A DNA stretch of 64,000 bases from Plasmopara viticola (lineage: Eukaryota > Oomycota > Peronosporomycetes > Peronosporales > Peronosporaceae), in NCBI GenBank assembly GCA_001695595.3, contig MBPM02000043.1, forward strand, positions 62,001-126,000, written 5' to 3'. The position numbers and the translations under genes were made by a program. The notes beneath the pieces are model-generated. The model had not been told where the DNA came from. It saw only the letters and a program-made list of their open reading frames with translations, and made no database searches. This document shows, piece by piece, positions 1 through 13,786 of this stretch (position 1 is its first letter; each line of letters starts with the position of its first letter).

Positions 1-3000
1 GCCATTATATTGAATTTCGAGAACAAAAAGTTGGTGACGAGTGCGAAGATCTCACTTTTCGCATTATGTCATGCGTTGGCTTTTTGACGATGATGGCTCA
101 GTAGTCTATCACTGCTTATGTGGTAGTGCGTATTGCCTAGTAGGGCTGTACTATAATTGCGGCCTATATCAATCTCATGCCTAATCCCTCTATCCGGTAT
201 GACTAGTCTCTGGATTTTACAGTTGAGTATTCTCTTGCAAGAGCATACCTTTGTATTCCATCAGGATCTCTGGACCGAAGGTGCAATGAACGCTGCCTAA
301 AAATCTGCACTCAGAAATCTTTGTTTCAAATGGAGGATAAATTTTCCTCGTGAAGATTTTTCATCTTCAAAGAAGGCAGCTTAAAAAGTCAATATTGTCT
401 TGACTTGGGTTTAAACGTCCTTGAAGGCGTAATCGATTTCGTTAGAGAATAAATTGATTACATTTACCTAAAACCATTGTTTGTTTGCAATATGGACATA
501 TATGACTTTTTGTCGTGGCTAGAAATGCGCTAGGTTGGCGAAGATAGGCTTTTGATGCCAGCTGCCAAATCCCATACACCGCAACTTTTGGCTTTACTTT
601 GTTTTGAACACGGATCTTTTCAGCAGGCTTACACTCGAACAAATATGGGATGTACTGATACCACGGACATGTCCATAAGTTAGACATGACTTCGTCACCA
701 AAATCTTCCAAAATGGGAGCTCACGATTTGCCGACAGCTTCTGCTACCCGAAGACGCTGAAATTAAGCTACCAGTGTGGGTAAGATAGCTCTACAGGTAA
801 GCAATAAAGCTCATTCAGCTGCAGTTTGCAAAAGTGCAAAAAGAGAGCGGAAATGCAGTACTAATTTTATCCCTGGGTGTCACAAAAGACCTCGTGGCTG
901 ACAAAGAGTCCTAAACTACTTGCATAACTGATCGCTCAGCTGATCGTTGCGTCACCGGAAGCGCACTCAAACAAAAACGCAAAAGGTTTCTGAAGCTCGA
1001 AATGCTCGAAGCTACATAATTTTATAGGAAACAAGAAATATTGCAGGGGTGGTATCTATACAGCCACATGCGCCAACGATAAACAAATCATCGGTGTTGA
1101 TGGGTGGGACCACATTGGCTATGTTTCATCTAAAATTTCGGTGGTGCTCACGTGACCAATAGTAACTGTCTTGAAGGAGCGTTTCGTAATATAAAATTAT
1201 ATAGGTGCAAGGCCAGAAAGTCCGATAATACTCCTTTGTCAATGATAAAGCATGTGCAGACAAGAAACAGACTATTGGCACTGCATGGGGCTTATGACAG
1301 TTGCATTGAGACCTACTACGTTGTCGTGGGTCACACTTAGCTCTTATAAGTACAGAGAGCGATGATGAATGAGGCAATCCACATTACTTCTAAACGCGTT
1401 ACAACCACAAACAGGCTTTTTCTTTCAAAATGCTGTAAGTGGACAATCTTTTGCCCGGGAAGTAATATCCGCGGGCCAGCTAACTAAGCCAAGAGCACAT
1501 AATTCATACCAATATCGAAAGTTCACGCGTTCGTTCCCTTCAAGGGCTTTAAGTTGCTGGTAAAAGCCTCATTCTCAGAGCCATGGAAGCGCTAAATTGA
1601 GCGCCCTAATTGGAAATTAGTAAGAGCTTGTAGCTGATACTCACCGTGGGTGCTTATTCTTCAGAGTTTGACAGGTCTCGATGCCGAAACCAGCTGTGGT
1701 GAGTTGCTAGCTGTAATTGTTACGATAAAAATGTATAAAGAGCCAATTAATGTTTATGTAAAGTCCCGCGTGTCCAAAATTTTGTGCGCCGACGAACATA
1801 AAAGTCAACTAAAGCTATTCAACTGATTTCGAAAAAACACGGATCCGAATTTCAAATAGAAGCTGCCATTTTCACTGACCATTATGGAATTGTGGCTAAA
1901 AAGAGCGAGCTTAAGCCTTATAAGCAGCTCTACGAATGAAGAGACGCGCGGAATTCATGGTGGGTGGAGTACATTTACCCTGAAAATATGGAGGAAGAAG
2001 AATGTATGATTTTCGGCCTTTTCGAGCAAAAGCCTATAAACTTCCGAATATTGTCGTAAATGCGGGGATATAGACAGAGCGGTCGCACTTCTTTAATCTG
2101 AAGTTTGAGCTGAACTTATATGTATAGCCATAGCACCCCAGGCTTGGTCTGCGTTCTCGTATGCTCAACATTTCTTCTATACGTTCCTGTCTAGATGGGA
2201 TTCGTGCACCGCGCGTTACAGAGTGCTTTGACATGTTTCTCTGTCGAACGAGTAGAAGATCGTTGGATCAGCAAAGGATTATATTACAGCTTGCCCGAAT
2301 ATATTGATGAACCTATATCTAAATCAAATACGAGATAAAATCCTTTTTCACTTTGCCCAATGATTCCCAATATTTTTGTGGGAACGTGCTGGCTTTTGCA
2401 CGTTTTTCGCTCAAAAAGCACTGAAAGCAATTTTAGGATATACAATACCATGTAAAGCATGTAAGGGTTACATGTCGGTGTGTGTCACCCTAGTTTGATC
2501 CTACTAGGTAGCACAGATTCGTAGCTCCTTACACCGAAAAGGTGTGCAGGGAGATCGAAAGCCGATTCGTGAGAAACCCCCAAAGTCAAAAGGATCAACG
2601 TGCGCAATAGATTGCGGTTCATTACTAATCTATTAAATATGCTGCTTATCCTGTTTAAGGTTTGCTAGTAATTTAGTATATACACTCTATCAATTCTAAA
2701 GTATTGGCAGGGAATATATCCATTTCGGTATCCTTTGAAATACATCAGAATGCAAAGAGATAGGCTTTTGCCATAACACCTCTGCTTTGTGTAGCAATCC
2801 GTTGCATTTTTCCCACAAAACTTGGTGTGTATAGTCTAGGATGAGTACAAAAAGCCGGCTTTATCAGATCTCATGATGACCAACTCAATTTGGATAAAGT
2901 TGGCTCTACCTCCACAAGTGTCGCTACACTAAAATTTAACATCTATACTTAAGGCTAAGCCAGTGCCGTGAGCATTAAACATAATAAGCTCCCCGATCAC

Positions 3001-6000
3001 AGTTGCGCTCAGGTCGAGGAGGCTTTGAAAGACATCATGGCGGGGATCGCGCGTCTATCGTTCTTTCTCACCTGGCGATATACATCTTCGATCGATATAG
3101 GGGCCAAGAAGAATCCTAAGGTAAACGACAAGCCGTCAGAACAAGATAACTACCGTGTAGATCCTACTTGGCACAAGACTTGACGTTAGACTCACCAATT
3201 TGAAAAAGGTGGTACTCAAAAGCGTAAGGAATTTAATCCTTATACTGCTGTCGCTCTGAGCTAAAATGATCAGCATTTTTATGCCCGACCAAGCTTGCCG
3301 TCACTAAGCGTACGAGTGCAAAGCTCACCAGCTGAGCTCATCTCAAGTTTCAAGGTTATGGCAATTGGAGCGGTCTTTACGGGAGCACGACATAATTTGT
3401 AAGGCACGGATTAGCTGATGACCGAAGCCTAGTATTTACCTGGGCAAATTTGTATCAAAAGTATTGCTCAATTTACACATTGACTTTGCTGAAGCTGTCA
3501 AAACGACGATCGGAGAAGGAAAAATCTTGTACTTTTTACGTAGCACTTGAATTGTTTTTACTGGCCTCAGAGGTCTCGTGGGGTGTGAGGCCGCATGTAC
3601 CATTGCCCTTTTGGGCCGTCATCGTGCTCAGTGTTTTCATTAGAAAACTTCGCGCGGGACCAAGAACCTGACTCGTAGAGCCGCAATTTCTTTACTATGG
3701 GCAATCGCGGAGGCCTGGACCCAATGCCAGGTACAATCCCGGTCAGTTCGACAGGCACAAACATATATTCTGTGGGAATGCATTTTCCTACTCAAACACC
3801 GTCTTCTGCACCTGTGTCACATGAATTATATTTCTTCTAAGCTGAGCCTTGTCGAGCACCGTCGCTCGATACTTATTAAGGAACGGATTGTGTGATGAAG
3901 GTAAGGTCTAAAGTGGTCCCTTGTGAGCACGAAGTGTGCGTGTCTCGAGTTTATGAGTGTGGTAATCAGGTCAGCATTATATTCGCAAAAAATCATCAAA
4001 AAATCATTATAGATTCTTCTACGAGGCTTATCAATCTACAGACCCACGAGAAGGGCTTAAATTTTGTCTCGCCATAAACCCTTCGACGCCGGTTATGTTA
4101 GGCTGAAAACACATAGCTAAGGCTCGTTGTCTTCGAGCTAAGGGTATTTAACGAGTGCTTAATAATGAAGCCGAGTCGTCACTCGGCGGTATTACTGAGG
4201 AGTCTTGTGTAGCTCGAGCATAAATCGTGTCATGAAAGAATTGCAAGTACCAAATTTAGACGACGCACTTGAAAAAAAAATGCGAAGCACAAGGCAGTCA
4301 AGTAGTCTAAAGCCTGTGTATTAGAATAGGCTTTGAGACTTATTTAGCTGTATTGCGTGCAAAACGCCTATCTCATTGTCGGATGGTCAGAGCATTCTCG
4401 AAAAAAGTCATGAGATGTATGGACCAAATGGGTTTCTCTTCGTGATGGAATTGAGTGTGACAGAGTCATGCCAGTGTTTGCCACACTTAAAACATAACAA
4501 TTTCATGTTTCACAAGACTAGTAATGTTTTATTTGTAATTATATGTGGTATTTACTACCCGAGCAGCTCAGATAAGCACATCTTGGTTTTGATATCATTA
4601 CTTATGTATTTTGGCAGGAATATCAATGTGAGATAGCAGCCTCATCACAAGTGATAACTTTAAATTTGACCAAATTTAAGAAACAAAGTCCGGTTTCCTT
4701 AAATAAAATTAGGCTTTGGGTTGAAACTACTATTAGTTCTTGGAGTCTGGCAAACCGCGATTGACGACTTGTGTTGGCTTAAGGAATAGAATGCAGGCCA
4801 AAGTTCAGCTTCACGCTTTTCTAAGCAAAACTCACGCTTGACTGCAACAAAGTGGCTTATTGGTTACTAGTAGATTTAACCCCAAGAAACTAGTCGCCAG
4901 TGCATCGAGTTTCTCGGGCCGAAATCTATCAAGACCTAAACCACTGCTGCTTGAGCTTCTTTCAAGATGGATTGAGCTCTCAAGGGCTAAGCTTTTAAGC
5001 TCCTTACCCATCATAGAGATTAAGAGCGTGGGAACAACTCTTTAGCACATCTTCAGAGCCCTTGAGCGTGACGAAAATCTTTTTTTTCGGCTCCTTTAAG
5101 AGTAGGCATAAATTGTGTGCTCTCGTCTGCCATACGTAGCGGATTTTGCTTTGGTAACGCTCAAGAACATTAAGATTAGGTTGGAGTCAGCAGACTCATG
5201 AAAATCACTCTTCGGCGGCATGTAGACCACCGAGAAATTTAACTTATTCGACATTTTTGAGAAGCAAGCATGCTTGTGGTTTTGCATGTGTATAAGAACG
5301 CTTTTGAAGGACTCCATTGACTCCGTTTAAAAGGGTTAAGTCCGTAGCGTGTCAACTTGAGGCCAGCCACAGGACAGTCAGCTCGATTACTTTATGAAAC
5401 AAATTTCAGCAGTAGATGCCTTTCTGTGCAGTCAAGGAAGTGCAAGTACAGAAGGAGCTCAGCTCTTGTTGGAAGAAAGTTGCTCTTGAATGTCTCTTCG
5501 TTGGCTCCAGCATGAATACACTAAGATGAGGTTCTCTCAAGGGTGAATATCCAGCTATCGTTTAAATAACAAAGGAAAATGAGTGCGAACGCCACGCGCT
5601 CCGTATCACTTGTGGTCATGTCCGCTTCTGTGGCCGTTTAAAACTTATTCGATCTGATGTAATTTTGCTTTTTCTTCTTTTGGAAATGAAGACCTTAGAT
5701 TTATTAAATAGGACCGGTCAAGCCACGTGCTTCGACCTAAAAAAAAATAAAAAGTTTGCTTGTAATACTTGAAAACTGTGACTTTATCAAGCTGTTTTGC
5801 AGCAGAAAGGGCTGGGAATGCATCTACCTCGTCAAGCCCATACAAATCAGCGTTTGTAAGTCACGGTACTTTCTATTATAAATTCTTCGAGCTATTAAAG
5901 AAAGACATTTCTTCCGCGTAGACGTCGGATTGTCTACGGAGTGATATAAGGTGTGGTGTGGTCAAGCAGCACCTTTAACAGAGTAGGCGTGCAGAAAGTT

Positions 6001-7863
6001 GAAGGCCCTTCAGTGCAAGTTAATTTATTCACTTATCTTGGCTATACTGAAGCAAAGTGTGCCCCTCACAAACCGCTTTTTGGTTAAAACAATATTCAAA
6101 TTTTCTGATTATTTTTTTTATTCGCGATTATCGACTTAATTTGCCACCGCAAATTAGGCAGGAAATTCAAGAAAAGCAATGATGCATACTGGTAGAATGC
6201 GTATTATAATGTTCTCAAAAATGCCTGACTAAACTCCAAAATATGAAAAAAAATCTAAAGCATGAATACGTTAGCCGAACAAGTAGATGAAAGCGATTCT
6301 TTATCTCCCACAAGAATTGTGCTGAAGCACAGAGTGCAATATTGTGAAAGTTGTGAATGATGTACGAAAAACCGAAAGGCGCAAGTATAAATCGGGGAAT
6401 GTTGAGAATGGGAGAAAGGGGAGAATTTTTGTCAGAAAGCAAACATGGATCCTGACCAAAGTTTACGTGCTATTCATCACTGGATGCAATAAGTTATGAT
6501 ATAAGTCGGTTATGACCACTTGTTGGCGGGTAAGTCATTACTCTATGCATTCGTTGTCAGTGAAGACAAAGCATCGTCAAGCATTGTAATATGTTTTCTC
6601 AGCATGAAGACGAAGTGCGTCAAATATTGCTTTGTGACGAATAAATCATAGAGTGCGCAAAATAACGCAACGAAGAACCTCGAAAAGACAGACCGGTGTA
6701 AAGGTACCAAAAGTAGCCTAGTATCTAACAGATATCACTAACTAAAGAAAAAAAACGTGTGATCAGTCGATTGTGAGGCTGACAGTCGGCGAAAATGGAA
6801 GGAGGGACGTCATAGATGTTAAGCCATGCAGCATTTTTTTACAAGATAAAGACAAGTTTGAGCTGAAGTGCACCCATGAACATAATGTACAGCATCGGTG
6901 CGTCAGCGGTACTCGTGCCAAAAACCAAGTCCAATAAGCTGGAGTTTAGAAAAAAATCGGCATTTGAGGGAAGAAGATCGCGCTGGAGGTGACGCTCAAA
7001 AGACCGGTTATTTGGCTAGCGTCTAATGTCAGGATCGCGGCGTTGATATAGTAGATGTGACGAAGAGCCTTGGGCAATACAAATTTTCTTGATCAAGATT
7101 TACAAGGCGTATTTATATCTTGACCACCAAAAGCCCACATGTGGCGCGCGCTGATCATGCCCCCAGGAGGCAAGGAATAGATTCAAAAGTCTTGAAGGTG
7201 CTAGGTGACGGCAATGAACGAGGCGAGATCCAGACGAAGGCTGTAAGAGGACGACCCGCCTCAATAGAAGAGCCGATATAAGCGTTGCGTAAAGTGTCTC
7301 TTGATCTAAAAGAGACTGTATGTACTGGAAATGTCAAAACTTTCAAATTTTTTGATGACCGAAGAAGCAATAAGTCGTGCCGTGTGGTTCGTTTAAGAAT
7401 GAGTTTGACTTTTGAAGGCTGACTTTGATCTTAGTTCTTCAAACCACGATAGCATTCCGTCAATAATTAGAAATGGTGAGCCAGTGAGATAGCGGCGTGT
7501 AAGTTCAGACCAAATCTGAATCTTGCCACTTAAAGTAGCATCGTTGGCTGTTTAATGGCCTATCATTCTACGTGCTTTACAAATATTCAATAATCAGTCT
7601 TCAGATCGCCAATTGTATCAGAGAGCAGCGTACAAGAGGGATATAAACTGCAAGTATTTAGTCGTATGCTCAAATAAACTATTTAGAAATAGCTCGTATG
7701 TTGCGACGGCAGTAAATGAAAAGGTGATAAGTTGGATAGACTTGAAGTAATTTAATCGATTGCGCAGCCGAAGGTAAGTTAATCCCTTCTATGTTTTATT
7801 TACAGAAATCGATCGCCAAATAGCTGTCTACGAGATGCAGGATCATCAATCGCTGCCGAGCGA

Positions 7864-8142
7864 GTGTTGTTGACCAAGTTGCGCATAAAAAAGTATGCTG
7901 CAGCAGATCTAATTTCAGAGCTAAATTGTATTAAAAAATGCCTGAGGGCTGACAAAATCATTATGTTCCACGAAGTGCTCGACCGCAAAGAGTGCGTGCT
8001 TGCCATCACCAAGAAGGATACAATTTTAGAACTTAATGAGCGGTGTGGTGAGTTGGAGACTGGGTTTGACGACAGGTCCGATTGCGAAGCCCATAAGAGA
8101 AGTATGCTCGTAATTCTGATAAGCGATCTCCCAAGTTTGTAG
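7864..8142 (+). pseudogene. Relic ORF shared by units A and B (copy A)
   Basis: This 92-codon open run corresponds to 27,150-27,410 in unit B. The two share a charged stretch rich in Lys, Asp and Glu (VLDRK, then TKKDT, then FDDRS). Its composition looks more protein-like than the antisense frame, which is Ser/Leu-rich. No family is recognised and no clear start context is visible. It may be part of a longer decayed gene, because readable fragments continue on both sides in shifted frames. Confidence 0.25.
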
Positions 8143-8851
8143 TCAATTGTAAGTCTTACAATCATCGATAGTTCAGGAACAAAAGAAAAGATGACCGTCT
8201 CAACCATGTTTAATCGCAAAGAAAATTCACTGACGGCACAAGATTGTACTCATGTCAAAACGCTGCGCGCATGAAGGGGTATTGATAAATCCTGTAGCAC
8301 CATTTGCAAACTTCAGGATGTGATAGATTAAACTACGGAATTTGTGGCGTAACAATGACTTGCAACCCGTAGACAGCAAAGCTGACGCTTAGTAAAGAGC
8401 ATAAATGATCTAGGAGATAGTGAGTCTCCCTATCGAGCGCCAGCTTTAATACTGAAAAGTTCCGAGCATGAAAAACAATAATAGTTCAAACAAGTTTTAC
8501 AATAAAAAAGAGCCTGAACCCAGTGTTGGGAAGTCCAAATTTTCAATGTTGTGACACTTTATCGTGTGCTTGCCTGTCAACAGTATCGAAAGCTATAGCA
8601 AAATCGGGGCAAATAATACCGGATGGGTCACGAGAGTTAGTCTTCCGACAATAATACTCAAAGCAATAAAAGTATCGTAGTGTATTGTGCGTGTCCCGTC
8701 TCGGAATAAACTATACAGCTTCTTGTTAGGCAGATAAATCTGCTTGAGATAATCAACCAAAGACTTAAGCCCCAACCGTGGCATTTTAATTCATCAATGT
8801 TAAAACCGATAGTTCGTGGGGTCCGAACAAGAGGTGTTCTTAAACAGCAAG

Positions 8852-8874
8852 AATATATACATATATATATATAT
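8852..8874. repeat. (AT)n microsatellite
   Basis: This is a short alternating A/T tract. The matching site in unit B (about 28,120-28,135) is contracted to a few AT steps, which is ordinary slippage variation between the copies. Confidence 0.85.
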
Positions 8875-10132
8875 CCACGGCATTGAGATCTAGTCGTCCG
8901 ATCTTTTTAAATGAGCTGCATGAACGAATTCCAGTATCTGAGCTTAAATAAGCTTTGAATATTCCGGAGGTAGTCCATCCGGGCCGGGATATTGACCATG
9001 GGCAGTGGGCTTAACAACATTAGAAAAATAATATTAGCCTTGAGCGGCGCGTCGAGCATAGCGGTGTGGCTTGAAGTCAGTCTTCAAAAGCTATGTTGCG
9101 TATTTTTTGGAATTTTTAGGGCTGGAGTGCTGACGTCCGACTTTGAGATCATAAAATAAAAATGAGATTTGGTACCTCAGAACTGGCGGCGGGAAAATAG
9201 TATTGAGATAAGATCTTTAGACAATTTAAAAGGCGTGTTAGCTGACGAAATGGAAAGCTCCAGTCTTGGACCAAAAAGAAGTTGTATTACAGAATGATCA
9301 CCAGACGTGGTATCTATGTAAAACATAAAACCGCTAAGATCACGAATGGCTATCAAAAAGTTTGACTGAGCTTGACGGGACATGTCACGCTGATGCTGGT
9401 TGTAGTCACTAGGGTCTTATGACTTTTTCTTATAATCACGAGAAGAATAAATGAGATTACGTAGCTGAGCGGCAGTGGCTCCTCAAGACCGTAAATACTA
9501 CCGTCAACAACAATCATTGTGATTCAATCGTGCTCGTCGCGAAAGCACATTAATTCTAATTTGGGTCAAAGGACACTGCAAGACGCTCAATATTGCGCGA
9601 AAGTTTTTGTTAGATAAAATTACACTGAAGCAGCCAGAGTCCACACAAAACTTAAATCGATCCGGAAAAATATAATTCAGCGGAGGAAGTTAAGTCGAAA
9701 GGGACATGATCGAAGAAATTCTACGTGTGTCTGCTTATTGGATCAGTCGAGCAAAATAAATTTGTCGTAGAAGTCAGCACTAACGAGGCATTAATCAACA
9801 ACACATTAAGCCCGTATATTTGCGCAAATACGAGCATTTAAGGCGCCAAAGATCAATTAAGCCGAGGCTAATCATCCAATAAAAAAATCAGCGTGGCCGC
9901 AGATCTAAAAGAACGCATCAAGCTTAGCTTAGCTCAACTTGGGATCAATAGTCATGTTGAATTGCATAAGACGAAGTGCACAGAAGAATCGTGAATATAG
10001 CTAGGCAGATTTGAGAAAGAAAGCAGGTCAGTCTTCTGAACGAGCTGGGCATTGAATCACACGAAAACAACTTCAAAATTTATCCCAAGTCGGCGAATAT
10101 TTAACTTTATTGAGGCGAGTCTGTAATAAGAG

Positions 10133-10345
10133 TTGTACTGTCGCAAATATTTTGAAATGGTGTGCTTAAAAAAAGTAGAGCTACACCATTACGGGCACGA
10201 TACTCAAAAGAGGGTGATTCAGAATAGTAAAAAAGGCGTGTGTGTCCGCATCATGAAGGAATTAAACGTTCTATTCAACCAATTGCTGACAAGAGATTTT
10301 GATTTCTTGTGGAGCGATGAGTTGGTTAGTCAAAAAAGGTCTTAG
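10133..10345 (+). pseudogene. Relic ORF shared by units A and B (copy A)
   Basis: This 70-codon open run aligns with 29,338-29,583 in unit B. Shared features include an IELHHYGH-like or VELHHYGH-like segment followed by TQKRV, then GVCVR and a LLTRD segment near the end. The reading is kept over about 60 residues in both copies despite nucleotide differences. The product is unknown and it is probably a fragment of a decayed gene. Confidence 0.25.
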
Positions 10346-10687
10346 TTGAATCAAAGGCGTAGCTTACACATTCCATTACAATTGCGTGGAACCACCTGAA
10401 AGGTCCACGCTTTCTGTCTAAAAATGAAGGCAAGAAATCACGAATGCGCTCGCATCTGGCTTTGAAGATTGGACAGCTTAAACCAAAGTCTTTAGAAATT
10501 CGGGTAATATTCCATACTGCAAAACGCCTTACTCAAAGAATTTAAAATGAACACTCAACGGGTAGTATCAGAAAGAAGCTGCATCGCCTTAATGGCGAGA
10601 AATCGGCGATAACGTCCGTTAAGACAAAAATAAATTGAGCGGGTAACGTCAAACCGTATGTGCCATAATATAAGTGCTTGTGAGCAC

Positions 10688-10716
10688 AAACTGAGCCTAC
10701 TCGGTAGGCTCAGTTT
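10688..10716. repeat. Perfect 13-bp hairpin
   Basis: The left arm is 10,688-10,700, the loop is 3 nt, and the right arm is 10,704-10,716, an exact reverse complement. The matching place in unit B (about 29,935-29,965) keeps a similar left arm but has no complementary right arm. The palindrome is therefore specific to unit A or was lost in B. Confidence 0.8.
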
Positions 10717-10937
10717 TAGAGGCGCATGGCTAAAAAGAAGGTTAGCAATTTCTTTGCTTTGCCCGTAATTCGAAGTTTCTTTATGCATAACAGTTGAGCC
10801 ATACTTGCACCAGGGCGAATATTTACAGCAAGACGACAAGCGCAGCGATATTTGGTCAAAGTAAATGATCACAATATCTTCTAAGCAGACATTGTGGCCG
10901 TAAGCGTGAGACCCATGTTAGCTTTCACCGTGGCTGA

Positions 10938-11141
10938 TTACCCAAGAAAGGGCGATTTGCTAAGCAATTGAAAAGGAGTGTATGTATTCATGGTTTTTGC
11001 GACAATACACATTGAAAAACGAAGTAGCTGGAGTTGATTCGGCGATGTGGCTGGCGTGACAGCAACGACGGGAGTACTTTGAAGGCAAGCTTTGTCGGCC
11101 TCCTCACAAGGTAGTTCGGGATCGATCTGCCAAATGTTCAT
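10938..11141 (-). pseudogene. Relic ORF on - strand shared by A and B (copy A)
   Basis: This 67-codon open run aligns with 30,207-30,434 in unit B. It shares a MNIWQID start segment, a Cys-Glu-rich patch (ELPCE), and VAVTPA followed by SPNQLQLLR. Upstream on the same strand (to about 11,560) the same reading continues with an acidic composition and few stops. This suggests that this part of the unit once carried a - strand gene. No family is recognised. Confidence 0.25.
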
Positions 11142-12821
11142 GCCATTGTATACTGCAATGGCATGAAAGGTCGCAAGCGTTTGCTGCGTCTTTTAACGCA
11201 TCATACAGAAGCGCTGGTGTATCAACTAATTCAGCACCCGAACATACGTAAACATCTATCTGATTATAAAGTGCTTTTGCATATCAAATAGCGCCCGGGC
11301 TTGTCTCATATAAAGGTAATTCTTCATCCATAACTTCGTTGGCGCCAATATCCGACAAGACGGAATCAACGTCACTTGCATTGTAAACCATGCATGGTGG
11401 CAGATTCTCACACGACATCGTGACGTCAGGTGCTAGAGTGGAGAAGCAAAAATATGAAGGGGTTCATTGACGCTTCGCACGAATGTAAAAAGACGCAAGA
11501 CGCATGTAGGTGGCGCACAATGATATGTAAACCAATCTAAAAACGGTGTCCGCTACTTAATGAGAAAGGTGGATCAAATTGACGAAGTGCGGAATAAGAA
11601 AATAGTATCCGTTTTCCAGTCAGGAAGGCGTACCAGATCAACGAAGTAGCGAGGGCCGTATCCTTAAAAGCGTTCGACTTTGGTATCAAACGCAATCAGC
11701 TTAAGAAGGCTAAGTTTAGACGCAGTGTCATAAGCAGAGCACGTAAGTCGCATCCTCCATTCGAGGCGACTTTAAAGTCAAGACCCCCAGCGAGACGATA
11801 ATGCTTGATAGCATGTTAGGAAAACTATCACATGAGATGCAGCTCTGCTACACTAGCCGGTGTTGAAGCCAGCTTTAGCGCGTTAGCCGCAAATTGTCAG
11901 AATTTCGAAGAGCGAGCTCAGACTCTCTCATCTCTAGCATGAATCTCCTGGTAGCTGACGAAGGCCACAGCGGAGGAACGCAAAGCGTGTCATTACCATA
12001 ACTGCAAACAACAGCCTACAAATGGAGACCTACTCGCGTATTTGTCTGCAGTTAGAAATACAAGCTTGGGGAAATTTGTATCCGTGCAAAACAAAGAGAG
12101 ACAAAACTGTCAGATGTGTCGAGCGACATGTTTCGATGACACGACCTGATACAATCACAGCTCTTTGCTTTGAACTACACAAAATGTAGATCCATTTAAT
12201 GTGGTTCTTTCATTCTCTCGACCAGACCACTCTAAGCAGTAGATATCAGACAACAACAGAGAAGTAAGAAAACGAGGCGCGATGGGATGACAAATAGTTG
12301 AAGCTAAACTACGACGACTAGTCATCGAAGGCGAGAAGTCCAACGAGCTACAAAGATGACGATGACAGGAGTTTAAAAGCGAGCGCAGAGGAGACGACTG
12401 CAAAAAGTTGAGACCGTAGCGAGAGGCTAGCAGCGAAGAATAATGAACAGGGAGAGCTTGTGCGGTAGCCTTTTTTTAAGCAAGTGCGCAGTCGAAGGTT
12501 GATTGAGAAGTATGATGCATACTGGTATAAGCTCTTGACGAGAAGCCTACTTTTCACACAAAATCTCGGCTTTATATTCATACACATATATATAATAAAG
12601 ATATACCATTTATCACATTATGGGTTGCATGTACTCTAGCATTCATTTGGCACTAGCGTGCGTGCTGTCGTGTTTACTTAGATTTTGTTCTCCATTTGCA
12701 ATACTAGATCAGATATCAAGTATTGTAACAATTTCATAAAAAAAATTATACGTATCATGGCAGTGTCTCGTCTAAAATTTTTCGAAACAGGTTCACTTAC
12801 AATAAAGAAGGAGAGCGTGTA

Positions 12822-12911
12822 TACACGATGGAATATATGACTTCGACGATTATTGTCGAAGTTGCTTTGTATATATCTTAATATACCATCGTGTACTTGT
12901 AATTTACAAGT
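12822..12911. repeat. Nested inverted repeat (copy A)
   Basis: The outer arms are tacacgatgg at 12,822-12,831 and its complement at 12,886-12,895. The inner arms are acttcgac at 12,840-12,847 and its complement at 12,855-12,862. A further small palindrome (acttgt/acaagt) follows at 12,895-12,911. The matching structure in unit B keeps the outer arms perfectly but not the inner ones. It could be a short MITE-like element or a cruciform-forming site; no target duplication was identified. Confidence 0.7.
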
Positions 12912-13702
12912 AGAAACATCTCGCTTCCCACCAAAGATGCCTTCAAATCAGGTTATTCTCAATTATAGAGAGTGAGATTCACGCATAAAATTGTGGATTT
13001 AATTCGCTTCACTGTAATGTATGTTTCTAAGTGTAAAAAACTGGTTGGCGGCAGCTTGAATGGTAATTTAGTGTTTGTACTAATATTGCTACATGTTGCT
13101 TGAGCAATGGCCAATAGATGTAAAGAAATTAGAAGGCGAAATGAGCGCCGCAATGTGGCACTTTCTGCACCGGTGTAGCTCGAATTCGCGTAGAATATAT
13201 AACGTTAAACAATTTAACCATGAAGGTGAACAAACAACGTTTGGTGTGTAGTCTTGCAGAGTGGAATGTAAGTATTAGCAAGGTGAACGTGTCCAATGTG
13301 AGCTTAATTCAATGCGAGAGTGTTGATTTGGGCTGCACAATCGCGCAATTCGGTGCAACAACACGTAAACTCCGGTTGAATGAAATGCGGCGACACAACC
13401 AAGCGTTATGTGCTCAATATAGGCTATAACTGTGGCATGGTTGCCGTGTCTTCTAAATTTGCGGACGTGCTTGTATTCTTCACAAAATGTCTTTTAGCGT
13501 CTAGCCTGATCATGAAGCAGTGTCAAACTCAAAGCAGCGTGTGATTTCCTGATGATTTATCGTATTTGTTGTTAGCAAAAGAAGTTTCCGAGCAGCTTTT
13601 AGTCCCCACATATAGGTTTAATACGTAGTATCACCCAAAATAACATATAACTTCTTAACGATTAATCGCAGAAAACTATGCTTAAAGGCTTAATTTGCAG
13701 CG

Positions 13703-13786
13703 AATCCACAAATGTATTACCATCGTACCTAATGATATAATCAGAATCCACAAATGTATTACCATCATACCTAATGATATAATCAG
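13703..13786. repeat. Two tandem copies of a 42-bp sequence
   Basis: The stretch starting aatccacaaatg is repeated twice with a 42-bp period and one base difference. In unit B only one copy is seen, and the SINE-like element is inserted inside its acctaatgata segment. Confidence 0.9.
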
